64,000 nt of DNA from JAWXCB01 sp034440455 (GTDB taxonomy: Bacteria; Bacteroidota; Bacteroidia; Chitinophagales; CAIOSU01): the NCBI GenBank assembly GCA_034440455.1, contig JAWXCB010000077.1, positions 37,040 to 101,039 of the forward strand, in the 5' to 3' direction. Of this stretch, positions 7,839-16,605 are shown in pieces. A program made the translations under genes and the position numbers. The notes beneath the pieces were generated by a model, which saw only the letters and a list, made by a program, of their open reading frames with translations, made no database searches and was not told the DNA's origin. Each line of letters starts with the position of its first letter. Positions within the stretch are counted from its first letter, which is position 1.

Positions 7839-7866
7839 TTGCTTTCTGAAACAATCCTTAACTTTA
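7839..7866 (+). promoter_or_regulatory. Possible promoter of the left PhyH arm
   Basis: TTG at 7839-7841 and TAACTTTA at 7859-7866 are separated by 17 bases. The second element differs from TAnnTTTG only in its last base. It lies just upstream of the first PhyH gene. The rest of the gap 7674-7882 shows nothing recognisable. Confidence 0.35.
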
Positions 7867-7882
7867 GACAAACATAAATGCC

Positions 7883-8773
7883 ATGAGACGTGTAATGCGC
7901 GATGATGCGCTCGAAGCTAAGTTCCAGCGAGAAGGATATGTGGTGATTCCTTTTATGACAAAGGAAGAAGTGGATGGGCTGAAGCAAAAATATTTTGAAA
8001 CCCTTCCGCATAGTGGCGGGCAAATAACTGCTTCAGAAACCGGGGTGGCAGATTCAAGAAACATAACCTACGATTTCACTTTCATTGACAAAAATGTTGC
8101 TTACAAGCGTGAAGTCTTTAAAATCATCACTGAATATTTCGCCCTTCACGTGGAGAAATGGCTTGCCGATTACAAGCCAATCATAGCCAACTATATCCAT
8201 AAGAAAGGAGGAGGAGGCGAAGTGCCGCTGCATCAGAACTACGCATTTGTTGACGAGCGCAAATGTACCTCGGTCTCCATTTGGCTGCCGTTGGTTGACA
8301 GCACTGAAGAAAACGGAACACTGCAAATTGTCCCCGGCAGCCATAAGCGCTTTTGTGAAATCAGGGGTCCGATGGTTCCTTGGGATTTAGATGATATCAA
8401 AAACGAAATCATCAATAATTTTTTAGTTCCGCTCAACACAAAAGCGGGCAACGCAGTGATTTTAGATGACAGCATTGTTCATTACTCTGCAATCAACAAA
8501 ACGAACGGGTTGCGTCTCACGATTCAGCTTATTTTAATTCCTGAAGAATTTCCTTCCATTCAATATCGGATGAATCCAGAAGTTAGCAGGGATGATGTAA
8601 ATATTTTGGAAGTGAATCATGATTTTTATATGGAATCCACTCCATGGAAAGAGCCGGAAGGTGCAAAAAAAATCGGCACCCTGAAATACCAGCACAACCC
8701 GATGTCAGTGGATGAGTTCAGAAAGAAACTTTTTGCAAGGCGATTTGATGAGAAGGAATTGCAAAGAGTATAG
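7883..8773 (+). CDS. PhyH-family protein with an HxN in place of the HxD iron motif
   Basis: This 296-residue PhyH-fold protein is the first of the left arm. The double-stranded beta-helix core is clear: FVDERKCTSVSIWLPLVD, then ENGTLQIVPGSHKR and KAGNAVILDDS. The iron triad should be HxD...H. Here it reads H117-Q118-N119, with the distal H200 and the 2OG-contacting R211 intact. Asparagine at the acidic position usually weakens iron binding. The protein may be inactive, regulatory or catalytically altered; in some 2OG halogenases the acid is likewise absent. It lacks the short LF-type tail seen in other cluster members. Confidence 0.85.
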   Translation: MRRVMRDDALEAKFQREGYVVIPFMTKEEVDGLKQKYFETLPHSGGQITASETGVADSRNITYDFTFIDKNVAYKREVFKIITEYFALHVEKWLADYKPIIANYIHKKGGGGEVPLHQNYAFVDERKCTSVSIWLPLVDSTEENGTLQIVPGSHKRFCEIRGPMVPWDLDDIKNEIINNFLVPLNTKAGNAVILDDSIVHYSAINKTNGLRLTIQLILIPEEFPSIQYRMNPEVSRDDVNILEVNHDFYMESTPWKEPEGAKKIGTLKYQHNPMSVDEFRKKLFARRFDEKELQRV

Positions 8774-8814
8774 CCTGCAACTCGCGGGGATGGAAAACTA
8801 AATACTAACCATAC

Positions 8815-10746
8815 ATGGTAACCAGAATTTTCAAAGAGTCAGGTCTTCAAGAGCAATTCGACCGTGATGGGTTTGTGGTGCTTCCTTTGTTGAATACAGA
8901 AGAAGTAACCAAGCTTACCGTTTTTTTTCACAGCCTGCATCAACAAGCGCCTTCAGGATTTTACTCTTCCGTTTTCAGCGACAACCTTGAATTCAAAAAT
9001 TCAATTAAAACCTTCGCTGAAAAAATTTACGCATCAAAAGTTGATTCCACTTTTCAAGGGATTAGAAAGCTTGGCGCCAGTTTTCTTTGTAAATCACCGG
9101 GTGCTGAGGGCAGAATGCCCGTTCATCAGGATTGGACGGTGGTGGATGAATCGAAATTTTGTTCCATCACCATTTGGGTTCCGCTGGTTGATACGGATGA
9201 ATCAAACGGTGCCATCAGAGTTTTGCGGGGCAGTCACAAACTCACGAATACGCTTCGCGCGCCAAACGTGGTGAGTGAATATGAAAATGTGAAGGACGAA
9301 ATCTGGAATGAGTTGGAAACGCTGCCGATGAAAGCGGGTGAAGCCTTTGTTTTTAATCATGCGCTGATTCATGCTTCCTCCCCTAACATTACTTCAAAAG
9401 AAAGAATTGCTGTCGCGTATGGTTTAATACCGCTTGAGGCAGAATTGTTTCTTTATCACAAAAATGAAAACAACAAACTTGAGCAATACAAGATGCCGGA
9501 TGATATGTTTTTGCGTTATCACAACATCGGTGAGCGCGCTACATTCGGTGAGAAAGTCGGGGAGTTTGATTATGAGGAAAAACAAGTGAATTCATTGAAG
9601 TTGCACCACCTGTTAACGAAGATGAGAAGGGAGAGAAACATGCAACCGCTTTTTAAAGATTCGGCAGTGCTGGAATTTTTTGAGCGGGAGGGATATGCAA
9701 AAATTAAAGTGCTGGATGAAAAAGAAATAAAGGAACTTCTGGACTTCTACAATTCATTAGATATGAAGGGCGAAGGGGAGGGATACGGTATCACCATAAG
9801 CTTAGAGAGCAAGGATAAAATTTTTGCCGAGCGCATTCTCAGTAAAATTTATGAAATAGCGCTGGCGAAAGTTGCATCTCATTTCCAAAATGCGAAAGCG
9901 CATCTTGCCAGTTTTATAATAAAGGATGCAAATTCCAAGACTATTGTGCCTGTTCATCAGGACTGGAGTTTCATTGACGAAGAAGACAAATATTGCTCCG
10001 TGACCTGCTGGATACCGTTAGTGGATGTTACATTTGAAAATGGCGCGCTTGGAGTTATTCGCGGCAGCCATAAATTTTTTACCACCTACCGCCCTTCCCC
10101 GTCTCCTCAATCCCCCGTGCCGCTGGCAGAACACATCTTCACGATCTTCCCCTATTTAAAAGTTGTCGAAATGAAGGCGGGCGAGGCGTTGGTGTTTGAT
10201 AACAGGACATTTCATGGCTCGCCACCCAATTCATCCAACCATCCTCGGATTGCTATCGGGATTGGACTGACACAGAAAGACGCAAAACTTTGTCATTTCT
10301 ACCATAAACCGGGTTGCACTTATAAAGATAAATTACTAAAATACAGGATTGACCCGAGTTTTTTTAGAACATACGAGAATGCAACTCTCTCAAAAATGTA
10401 TGACAAAGGAGAAACAATTGAAGGTTATCCGTTGGAAGGAGAAGTGCCCTATGCATTTCCAAAGTTTACGGCAGATGAATTGATTGAATTGGTTAAAGAA
10501 CATGGAAACGAATTCAATATGCACTTAGGCGAGTCGCTGGCTAAACTTTTTAATTACGATATAAACGGCACAAGAAAAGAAGATGTGCCATCACAGCCCG
10601 TACCTGTAGAGTTTGAAAAAGTGGAAGAAATTCAGGCGCAACAAGCAGCGGCAGAATATGTATGGATAGATGACCGAAGTTTTTTCAGGAAATACACACT
10701 TGGCAACATTCTGCGCGAAATGAAGAAAAAAATTTTGGCAGAATAA
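8815..10746 (+). CDS. Double-domain PhyH Fe(II)/2OG dioxygenase
   Basis: This 643-residue protein is two PhyH domains in tandem. Domain 1 (about 1-265) has H104-Q-D106 and distal H186 in HASSPN. Domain 2 (about 275-545) has H381-Q-D383 and distal H467 in FHGSPPN. Both keep the core patterns VDE, W[VI]PLVD, NGA and GSHK, so both should bind iron and 2-oxoglutarate. About 100 residues follow domain 2, ending with FRKYTLGNILREMKKKILAE, a basic amphipathic end. The natural reading is two successive hydroxylations by one polypeptide. It lies 41 bases after the previous gene and 9 bases before the next. Confidence 0.9.
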   Translation: MVTRIFKESGLQEQFDRDGFVVLPLLNTEEVTKLTVFFHSLHQQAPSGFYSSVFSDNLEFKNSIKTFAEKIYASKVDSTFQGIRKLGASFLCKSPGAEGRMPVHQDWTVVDESKFCSITIWVPLVDTDESNGAIRVLRGSHKLTNTLRAPNVVSEYENVKDEIWNELETLPMKAGEAFVFNHALIHASSPNITSKERIAVAYGLIPLEAELFLYHKNENNKLEQYKMPDDMFLRYHNIGERATFGEKVGEFDYEEKQVNSLKLHHLLTKMRRERNMQPLFKDSAVLEFFEREGYAKIKVLDEKEIKELLDFYNSLDMKGEGEGYGITISLESKDKIFAERILSKIYEIALAKVASHFQNAKAHLASFIIKDANSKTIVPVHQDWSFIDEEDKYCSVTCWIPLVDVTFENGALGVIRGSHKFFTTYRPSPSPQSPVPLAEHIFTIFPYLKVVEMKAGEALVFDNRTFHGSPPNSSNHPRIAIGIGLTQKDAKLCHFYHKPGCTYKDKLLKYRIDPSFFRTYENATLSKMYDKGETIEGYPLEGEVPYAFPKFTADELIELVKEHGNEFNMHLGESLAKLFNYDINGTRKEDVPSQPVPVEFEKVEEIQAQQAAAEYVWIDDRSFFRKYTLGNILREMKKKILAE

Positions 10747-10755
10747 ATTGAAAGT

Positions 10756-11652
10756 ATGTTTTCTTTCCCAAAAATGCTCAAGGTTTTTCGTAATGATATC
10801 CATCAACTACAGTTTGAGCGGGACGGGTTTCTCGTGCTGCCATTTTACAATCAAGATGAGATTCGGGAATTGAATGAACTCTATCATCGCCTCCATCCTA
10901 AAGATGAAAAAGGTTTTTTTCCCAGTACGTTTTCAAAAGATAAAAATTACCGCAAAATCGCGGATGAAGAAATCCGAAGAATCGGACAGCGGTCTATGAG
11001 TAATTACATCCAGGATGTTAAAGTGATGTGCGGCAGCTTTATCGTAAAATCATCAGGACCGGAAAGTGCGATGTGTGTCCATCAGGATATGACTTTGGTT
11101 GATGAGGCTAAATACACGGGCATCAATATCTGGATACCGCTGATTGACTTGAACGATGAAAACGGAACTCTTGAAGTCCTGCCCGGCAGTCACAGAATAT
11201 TCCCGACTTATCGCAGTTCGACAGTTCCCGGTATTTATGATGAGAGTAGTGCGGAAATCAAAAAGTATCTGGTGAGGCTTTACCCAAAAGCCGGTGAAGC
11301 AATTTTCTTTGACCAAAGCATTATTCATTATTCTGATGCCAATCTTTCAAACCAAACTAGAATCGTCACCAACACCTATTTTACACACAAGGACGCCACG
11401 TTTCAAATCTGCTATTGGCAAAAGGATTTCGGGAACAAAGTGGAACTATTCCGTGAAGATGAACATTTCATGACCGATTTTGAGCAGTTCGGGGAAAACA
11501 TTCATGACCGCCCTAAAATTGGAAAAAGCTTGGGGCTTTATGATTATGATTTTCCGAAAATCACCCCGGAGCAACTGAATGAGCTTTATGGGAAAAATGG
11601 CAAATCAAAAAAATCATTATTCAAACGCGTACTCCATTCATTATTCAGTTAA
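10756..11652 (+). CDS. PhyH-family Fe(II)/2OG dioxygenase with LF-type C-terminal tail
   Basis: This 298-residue protein has the iron triad H109-Q-D111 and H191 (IIHYSDAN). It carries LVDEAKYTGINIWIPLID and LPGSHRIF. The start may be the ATG at 10756 or the one at 10774 (MLKVFRND), which aligns better with sibling N-termini. It ends in SLFKRVLHSLFS, one of the shared amphipathic tails. The gene lies 9 bases behind the double-domain gene and 2 bases ahead of the next, so it belongs to the left-arm operon. PhyH enzymes hydroxylate small molecules, lipids or carrier-bound substrates; the substrate here is unknown. Confidence 0.9.
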   Translation: MFSFPKMLKVFRNDIHQLQFERDGFLVLPFYNQDEIRELNELYHRLHPKDEKGFFPSTFSKDKNYRKIADEEIRRIGQRSMSNYIQDVKVMCGSFIVKSSGPESAMCVHQDMTLVDEAKYTGINIWIPLIDLNDENGTLEVLPGSHRIFPTYRSSTVPGIYDESSAEIKKYLVRLYPKAGEAIFFDQSIIHYSDANLSNQTRIVTNTYFTHKDATFQICYWQKDFGNKVELFREDEHFMTDFEQFGENIHDRPKIGKSLGLYDYDFPKITPEQLNELYGKNGKSKKSLFKRVLHSLFS

Positions 11653-11654
11653 AG

Positions 11655-12605
11655 ATGACAAAGCGAATTTTCAAAGACGATGCAATGCAAGAGAAGTTCC
11701 AAAAACAGGGATTTATCACGGTGCCGTTTTTGGATGAAAATGAATTGGATTACCTCAACCATTTTTTTGATGAGCTGCATCCAAACCCTCAGGGTGGATT
11801 TGTGTCTGGAAGTTACTCAAGCGACTTTGCATATAAAAAGAAAACAAGCGATGAGATCGTTCGCGTATTCAGCAGGCATTATGAAAGACTATTCGTAAAC
11901 TACCAACCTTTTGGAGCTACGTTTCTATATAAACTTCCTTTCCAGGAAAGCGGAGTCGCTGTTCATCAGGATTGGACAATTGTTGACGAAACGAAAGCTG
12001 TCGCCCTGAATTGCTGGGTTCCTCTTTGCGATGTTACGATGGATAACGGGCCCATAATGATTTTACCTGGTAGTCATTTTGATAACCTTAATGTAGTTCG
12101 CTCGCCAACTTTGCCGTTCTTTTTTTCAGGAAGCGATGAAATCATCGTCCAAGAATTGGAACCCATGGTGGTAAAGGCAGGAACTGCAGTCATCTTGAAT
12201 CAAAGCGTAATACACTACTCGCCTGCCAATCAAAGCGGGCAAATCAGAAAAGCTATCACTGCGGGCGTTAAATCTGCTGGCGCACAAATGTATTTCCATT
12301 ACAAAAATCCTAATATCGGCATGGATGAGTTGGAAGTATTTGAAGAAGATGATGATTTCTTGCTAAGATTTGAAAACTTTGCAGAAGATATTGCGAACCG
12401 TCCAAAACTCGGCAGGAGTAAGGGATTCATTCCTTACAAGCTGCCACAGTATAGCGGGAATGAACTTTATGAACTGGTTAAAAAGATGAAATCATCTGCT
12501 GGGTACTCACTTAAATCAAAATTTAGTAAGCAGGAAGAACAGCCTTCTGTTGGTCATAAACGCCAGTCATTCATGCAACGCCTTTCTTCCATATTTCAAA
12601 ACTGA
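11655..12605 (+). CDS. PhyH-family Fe(II)/2OG dioxygenase with LF-type C-terminal tail
   Basis: This 316-residue protein has H104-Q-D106 (VHQDWTIVDE) and distal H187 (VIHYSPANQ), with the core NGPIMILPGSH. It starts with MTKRIFKDDAMQEKF, the standard N-terminus in this cluster. It has a longer polar linker near residues 275-300 before the tail SFMQRLSSIFQN. That arrangement suggests a flexible arm that presents the tail away from the catalytic barrel. It is two bases behind the previous gene, and the next ATG is two bases after its stop codon begins to clear, so translation is tightly coupled. Confidence 0.9.
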   Translation: MTKRIFKDDAMQEKFQKQGFITVPFLDENELDYLNHFFDELHPNPQGGFVSGSYSSDFAYKKKTSDEIVRVFSRHYERLFVNYQPFGATFLYKLPFQESGVAVHQDWTIVDETKAVALNCWVPLCDVTMDNGPIMILPGSHFDNLNVVRSPTLPFFFSGSDEIIVQELEPMVVKAGTAVILNQSVIHYSPANQSGQIRKAITAGVKSAGAQMYFHYKNPNIGMDELEVFEEDDDFLLRFENFAEDIANRPKLGRSKGFIPYKLPQYSGNELYELVKKMKSSAGYSLKSKFSKQEEQPSVGHKRQSFMQRLSSIFQN

Positions 12606-12606
12606 A

Positions 12607-13458
12607 ATGCCTGAAAAGATTTTACAGGATGACCAATTGGATAAGCAACTCTTGGAGACAGGATTTGCAGTAGTTTCCTTTTTAAATCAGAAAGAAACCA
12701 GCGCTTTAGTTGACTTTTTCTATCAGCATCATCCCAATGGAGTTTCTGGTTTCTATGCTACCGCTCATTCCCACGATATTGCATTCAGAAATCGGATGAA
12801 CGATGAAATAAAAAAAAACTTTCAAAGAGCCATTGGCAATTACTTTCATAAATGTACTGCGCTTGGCGGGTCGTTCGTGGTGAAATCAAATACGCAAAAA
12901 GAACGACTACACCCTCACCAAGACTGGAATATTGTGGACGAAGAACAGCATCGCTCATTTAATATTTGGGTTCCGCTGGTTGATTTGACTGAAAAAAACG
13001 GAACCATCCGGGTGATGCCCGGCAGTCATCGCTGGGTGAAAAATTATCGCGGACCAAATATCCCTGACCTTTCTGAAAGCGCACAAGAACAAATCTGGCA
13101 GCGTATGACTCCGCTTTATATGAAAGCAGGCGAGGCGTTAATTTATGACCATCGGTTGTTTCACGCATCTGACTCGAACACTACGGATGAGTTGCGTATT
13201 GCCACCGTATTTGGAATCATTCCTGAGAGAGCGCAAATGCTCTACTATTATGGAAACGGGAAACAAGTGGAAATTTATAAGAGCAGCGCGAATTTTTTTC
13301 TGAATGAAAATATGCAGAAGGGAAACCTGATACTCCAGAAAGTAAACACCGTTCAATTACCAGTTGTATCCTTTTCACAATTCCTACAGTTGGAAGAAAC
13401 AAGTGTTAATAGGGTAAAGAAAACCGGACTTTTTAATTTTATTAGAAGATTGTTCTAA
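12607..13458 (+). CDS. PhyH-family Fe(II)/2OG dioxygenase with LF-type C-terminal tail
   Basis: The ATG at 12607 gives 283 residues beginning MPEKILQDDQLDKQL, which aligns with the siblings. An upstream start at 12550 would overlap the previous gene and add 19 unrelated residues. The iron triad is H104-Q-D106 (PHQDWNIVDE) and H186 (FHASDSN). The core has FNIWVPLVD and GTIRVMPGSHR. It ends TGLFNFIRRLF, a compact version of the shared tail. It is the fourth gene of the left arm. Confidence 0.9.
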   Translation: MPEKILQDDQLDKQLLETGFAVVSFLNQKETSALVDFFYQHHPNGVSGFYATAHSHDIAFRNRMNDEIKKNFQRAIGNYFHKCTALGGSFVVKSNTQKERLHPHQDWNIVDEEQHRSFNIWVPLVDLTEKNGTIRVMPGSHRWVKNYRGPNIPDLSESAQEQIWQRMTPLYMKAGEALIYDHRLFHASDSNTTDELRIATVFGIIPERAQMLYYYGNGKQVEIYKSSANFFLNENMQKGNLILQKVNTVQLPVVSFSQFLQLEETSVNRVKKTGLFNFIRRLF

Positions 13459-13467
13459 TTTACTGTT

Positions 13468-14400
13468 ATGGAATTAAGCGTTAGCGCATTACTCAACCGG
13501 ATATTAGACAGGCCTACAGTAGTCAACCCGCAGCAGGAAATCAGGAGGGAAGGCTTTTTTTTAGATGAAAAAAATCATGAACACTATTTAAAGCATGGAT
13601 GGTGTACGATTAAAAATATGACCACAGCTGAGGAAATAGAATCCTTCATGCACACTTTTCACGAGATTTCTAAGCTTAATGGTTTTGAACTGGATAAAAA
13701 TCTGCTTAACAGCGGAAGACTTTTTAATCCGGAAATAAGGAAAAAAGTGCAGGAAGTAATTAATCTGAATGCTAAAACCATTTTGCCCCGTATGTTCAAG
13801 ATGGAAAAGGTGGACCCGCACACTGGTGGAGCATTTCAGGTGAAACCTCCGCATATAAACAGCGACTTATTGATTCATCAGGATAGCACAGTGATAGATG
13901 AAGACAAAGACTACTGCCTCTTTGTATGGATTCCTTTCTGTGCTATTACGATGGAGAACGGACCTATCTCTTTTCTTCCGGGCAGCCACCTTTGGGGAAA
14001 CAACCAACGCAGTTTAGGCGTACCCTGGCAGTTTCGCAAGCACACGAAGACGCTCTATCAATATGTGAAAACGGTGACAGTAAATGCAGGCGATGCAATT
14101 GTATTTGACCCTGCAACCATTCATGCGAGCGCTCCGAATCTTTCAAAAGAAATTCGACATGCCATAACAATCACCGTGTTGAGAAGAAATTATCAGTTGG
14201 TTTATTACTTCAGAAACAAAGAGATAGATGATAGCCTGATTGAAAAATATTATGTGGATGAAACCTTCTATTACGGATATGATTTCATTTCAAAACCCGA
14301 TGAAACCAAATGGAGAAAAGAGATTGTGAAATTTGAACCTTTTAACCTGACTGAAAAGCAATTAGTCAGGCTGATAAAAAAACATTTACCAAAAGAGTAG
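13468..14400 (+). CDS. Divergent PhyH-family Fe(II)/2OG dioxygenase
   Basis: This 310-residue protein has H137-Q-D139 (IHQDSTVIDE) and H219 (TIHASAPN), with LFVWIPFCAI and NGPISFLPGSHLW. About 30 extra N-terminal residues (MELSVSALLNRILDRP) precede the usual opening. The beginning LSVSALLNRILDR is itself amphipathic, so this member may carry at its N-terminus an equivalent of the tail others carry at the C-terminus. Its own end is LVRLIKKHLPKE. It lies 9 bases behind the previous gene. Confidence 0.88.
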   Translation: MELSVSALLNRILDRPTVVNPQQEIRREGFFLDEKNHEHYLKHGWCTIKNMTTAEEIESFMHTFHEISKLNGFELDKNLLNSGRLFNPEIRKKVQEVINLNAKTILPRMFKMEKVDPHTGGAFQVKPPHINSDLLIHQDSTVIDEDKDYCLFVWIPFCAITMENGPISFLPGSHLWGNNQRSLGVPWQFRKHTKTLYQYVKTVTVNAGDAIVFDPATIHASAPNLSKEIRHAITITVLRRNYQLVYYFRNKEIDDSLIEKYYVDETFYYGYDFISKPDETKWRKEIVKFEPFNLTEKQLVRLIKKHLPKE

Positions 14401-14453
14401 GTCGCAAATATGCAAGAGAGCGCAGCGACTGCATGATAAGATTCGTTTAACCG

Positions 14454-15299
14454 ATGTATCCCGTTTTCCAAAATCAATCCTTCCAAAAACAATTCGAGCG
14501 GAAAGGGTATGTATTGCTCTCCTCGCTGTTAAGCGATGCGGAAGTGAAAGAACTTTATGATTTGTTTGAGCGGTTTCCAAGCCAGTATTCCGCACCTTTT
14601 CACACCACGCATTTCAGCGCGGATATTTCTTATAAAAAACAAGTTCACGATACGATTGCTTCCGTTGTGTTTCCGAAATTGAAACCTTATCTTAATCGCT
14701 TCGTTCCATTGTTTGGAAACTTCATGATAAAAAACGCAGGCGCGCAAACAAGCATGGATCTTCATGCAGATTGGACTTATGTGGATGAGCAGCGTCATAG
14801 TTCTGCCGCAGTATGGATTCCATTAATTGATGTAAATGAAGAGAACGGATGCTTGGGAGTAATTGAAGGTTCGCATAAAGTCACCAACAGCATTCGCGGT
14901 CCGATGATACGGCAAAGCAGTCGGCAAAAAGAGGAAGACTGGGCAAAGGGGTATGGTAAATTAATTCCCATGAGCGCGGGAGGCGCTATCGTTTATGACC
15001 ACCGTCTGCTGCATTATTCCCCATCAAATAAAACAACGAAAGTCAGACCCGCTCTGAATCTTTCGATGGCGCCCGAGTCTGCCACCTGGCTTCATTATTG
15101 TTTTCCTGAAGGAGCTGAAGCAATAGAATTATATTCTGTGCCTGACAGCGATTTTTTTATGCGCTATAATAATTTTCAAAGACCCGAAACAGGCTCGCTC
15201 ATTAAAACCTTACCAACAGATTCCGTAGAGTATATAGATGCGCGGATGAAAAATTTTTGGAAAACGAGTATGCTAAATAAAATAAGGCAATTGTTTTAA
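14454..15299 (+). CDS. PhyH-family Fe(II)/2OG dioxygenase (HAD variant) with LF-type tail
   Basis: This 281-residue protein has H104-A-D106 in LHADWTYVDE, so the motif is HxD with Ala in the middle. The distal H187 lies in LHYSPSN. The core has AVWIPLIDV and NGCLGVIEGSHK. It ends TSMLNKIRQLF, the shared tail. It is the last gene of the left arm; its stop is 7 bases from the stop of the convergent Wzt-like gene. A 53-base spacer separates it from the gene before, the largest gap in this arm apart from the promoter. Confidence 0.9.
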   Translation: MYPVFQNQSFQKQFERKGYVLLSSLLSDAEVKELYDLFERFPSQYSAPFHTTHFSADISYKKQVHDTIASVVFPKLKPYLNRFVPLFGNFMIKNAGAQTSMDLHADWTYVDEQRHSSAAVWIPLIDVNEENGCLGVIEGSHKVTNSIRGPMIRQSSRQKEEDWAKGYGKLIPMSAGGAIVYDHRLLHYSPSNKTTKVRPALNLSMAPESATWLHYCFPEGAEAIELYSVPDSDFFMRYNNFQRPETGSLIKTLPTDSVEYIDARMKNFWKTSMLNKIRQLF

Positions 15300-15306
15300 A
15301 TCCAGT

Positions 15307-16605
15307 TTACTGCGCTTTTTGTATCTCCCAATCCAATGGAGGTCGCACCGAACCTTTACTGATGTCTCCGATAATATCTACATATCCCGGTTCCGGGTGG
15401 ATAGTAAAATGCAATTTGTCGGATAGCCGGAAAGCCTCTGTGGAAGCAGGACTCCACTCATTTTCCTCCACGCCAAAACGCACAAACAGATAATATCTTC
15501 CGGGAGCTAAAAAGTGGGGCGGGATGGTGCATTTAATTTCAATCATGCCGGTTTCGTCTTTCAGTTGCCGGTCAAAATCTTGTTGTGTAGAATTATTTAA
15601 CAAATGACCTACCATCACCGATTGATAAAATACATCTTGTAAAAAAAAGAAAACACCAATCAGGATGCCTGATTTTTTTTTGTGAATTAAAAATTTTATC
15701 AGAATTGGATCTGCATGGAAAATCTTATCTGTTTCAGCAAGAGAATTTACTGATAAACGATGAATAGTCAAGTTATCGTTTCCTGGAGCAGTTTGGTTAT
15801 TCCATTCCAACTGAACGGTGTTCTTAATTTCCTCCTGAGGAGAAGGATGGTTATTTTCTTTATCATTTTCCTCTTTCTGCAATTCATATTTTTCACGATG
15901 CATTTCAAAATAATCGCCTAAGATGTCAGAAGGGAGTCCTATTTCTTTTATGCGACCCTTCTCTAACCAAATACATTTATTGCTCAATTCCAAAATCTCC
16001 ATCCTGTCATGTGAAACAAATAAGATTGTTTTACCGCTGCCGGCAAACATTTTAAGTAACTCCTGACATTTTAAACGAAATCCTTCGTCACCTACTGAAA
16101 GCACTTCATCTAAAATCAGAATATCAGATGACAGATGGAAAGCCATGGAAAAAGCTAAACGCAAAAACATTCCGCTTGAGTAGAATTTAACAGGCTGGTC
16201 AAAGAAGTCGCCAATTTCACTAAATCGCTTTATTTTATCGTAATAGACTTCGAATTCATTCCGCTTTATTTTTTCAATTCTTAACTGGATAGTGATATTT
16301 TCTCTGCCTGTTAAATCGGGATGAAAATTATTTCCGATTTCAAGGATGGAAGTAACGGAACCATAGAAGCGGGCTTCTCCTGAAGTAGGTTTGACAATTT
16401 GACTTAGAATTTTCAGCAGTGTGGTTTTTCCGGAGCCATTGCTTCCAATAATTCCGACAACATCTCCCTTGTGCAGCGTAAAAGAAATATCCTTTAAAGC
16501 TAAAAATGAATTTTCAGCAGCAGTTGAATCCTCGCTGCCATTAACTATTTTATACTTCTTTGAAATTTGCTTAACCTCAATAGCAACGTCTTTCTTTTCA
16601 TTCAT
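15307..16605 (-). CDS. Wzt-like polysaccharide ABC transporter ATPase with C-terminal extension
   Basis: This 432-residue ATPase has Walker A GSNGSGKTT (54-62), ABC signature YSSGM (142-146), Walker B DILILDE (161-167) and H-loop H199. The segment LEIGNNFHPDLTGREN is typical of Wzt/TagH exporters. A charged linker (about 240-270) leads to a beta-rich domain (about 280-425) like the Wzt carbohydrate-binding domain, which reads the end of the exported polymer. It overlaps the upstream two-domain PhyH gene by the ATGA tetranucleotide, so it is translationally coupled to the right arm. It probably pairs with the permease at 6849. Confidence 0.92.
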   Translation of the reverse strand: MNEKKDVAIEVKQISKKYKIVNGSEDSTAAENSFLALKDISFTLHKGDVVGIIGSNGSGKTTLLKILSQIVKPTSGEARFYGSVTSILEIGNNFHPDLTGRENITIQLRIEKIKRNEFEVYYDKIKRFSEIGDFFDQPVKFYSSGMFLRLAFSMAFHLSSDILILDEVLSVGDEGFRLKCQELLKMFAGSGKTILFVSHDRMEILELSNKCIWLEKGRIKEIGLPSDILGDYFEMHREKYELQKEENDKENNHPSPQEEIKNTVQLEWNNQTAPGNDNLTIHRLSVNSLAETDKIFHADPILIKFLIHKKKSGILIGVFFFLQDVFYQSVMVGHLLNNSTQQDFDRQLKDETGMIEIKCTIPPHFLAPGRYYLFVRFGVEENEWSPASTEAFRLSDKLHFTIHPEPGYVDIIGDISKGSVRPPLDWEIQKAQ

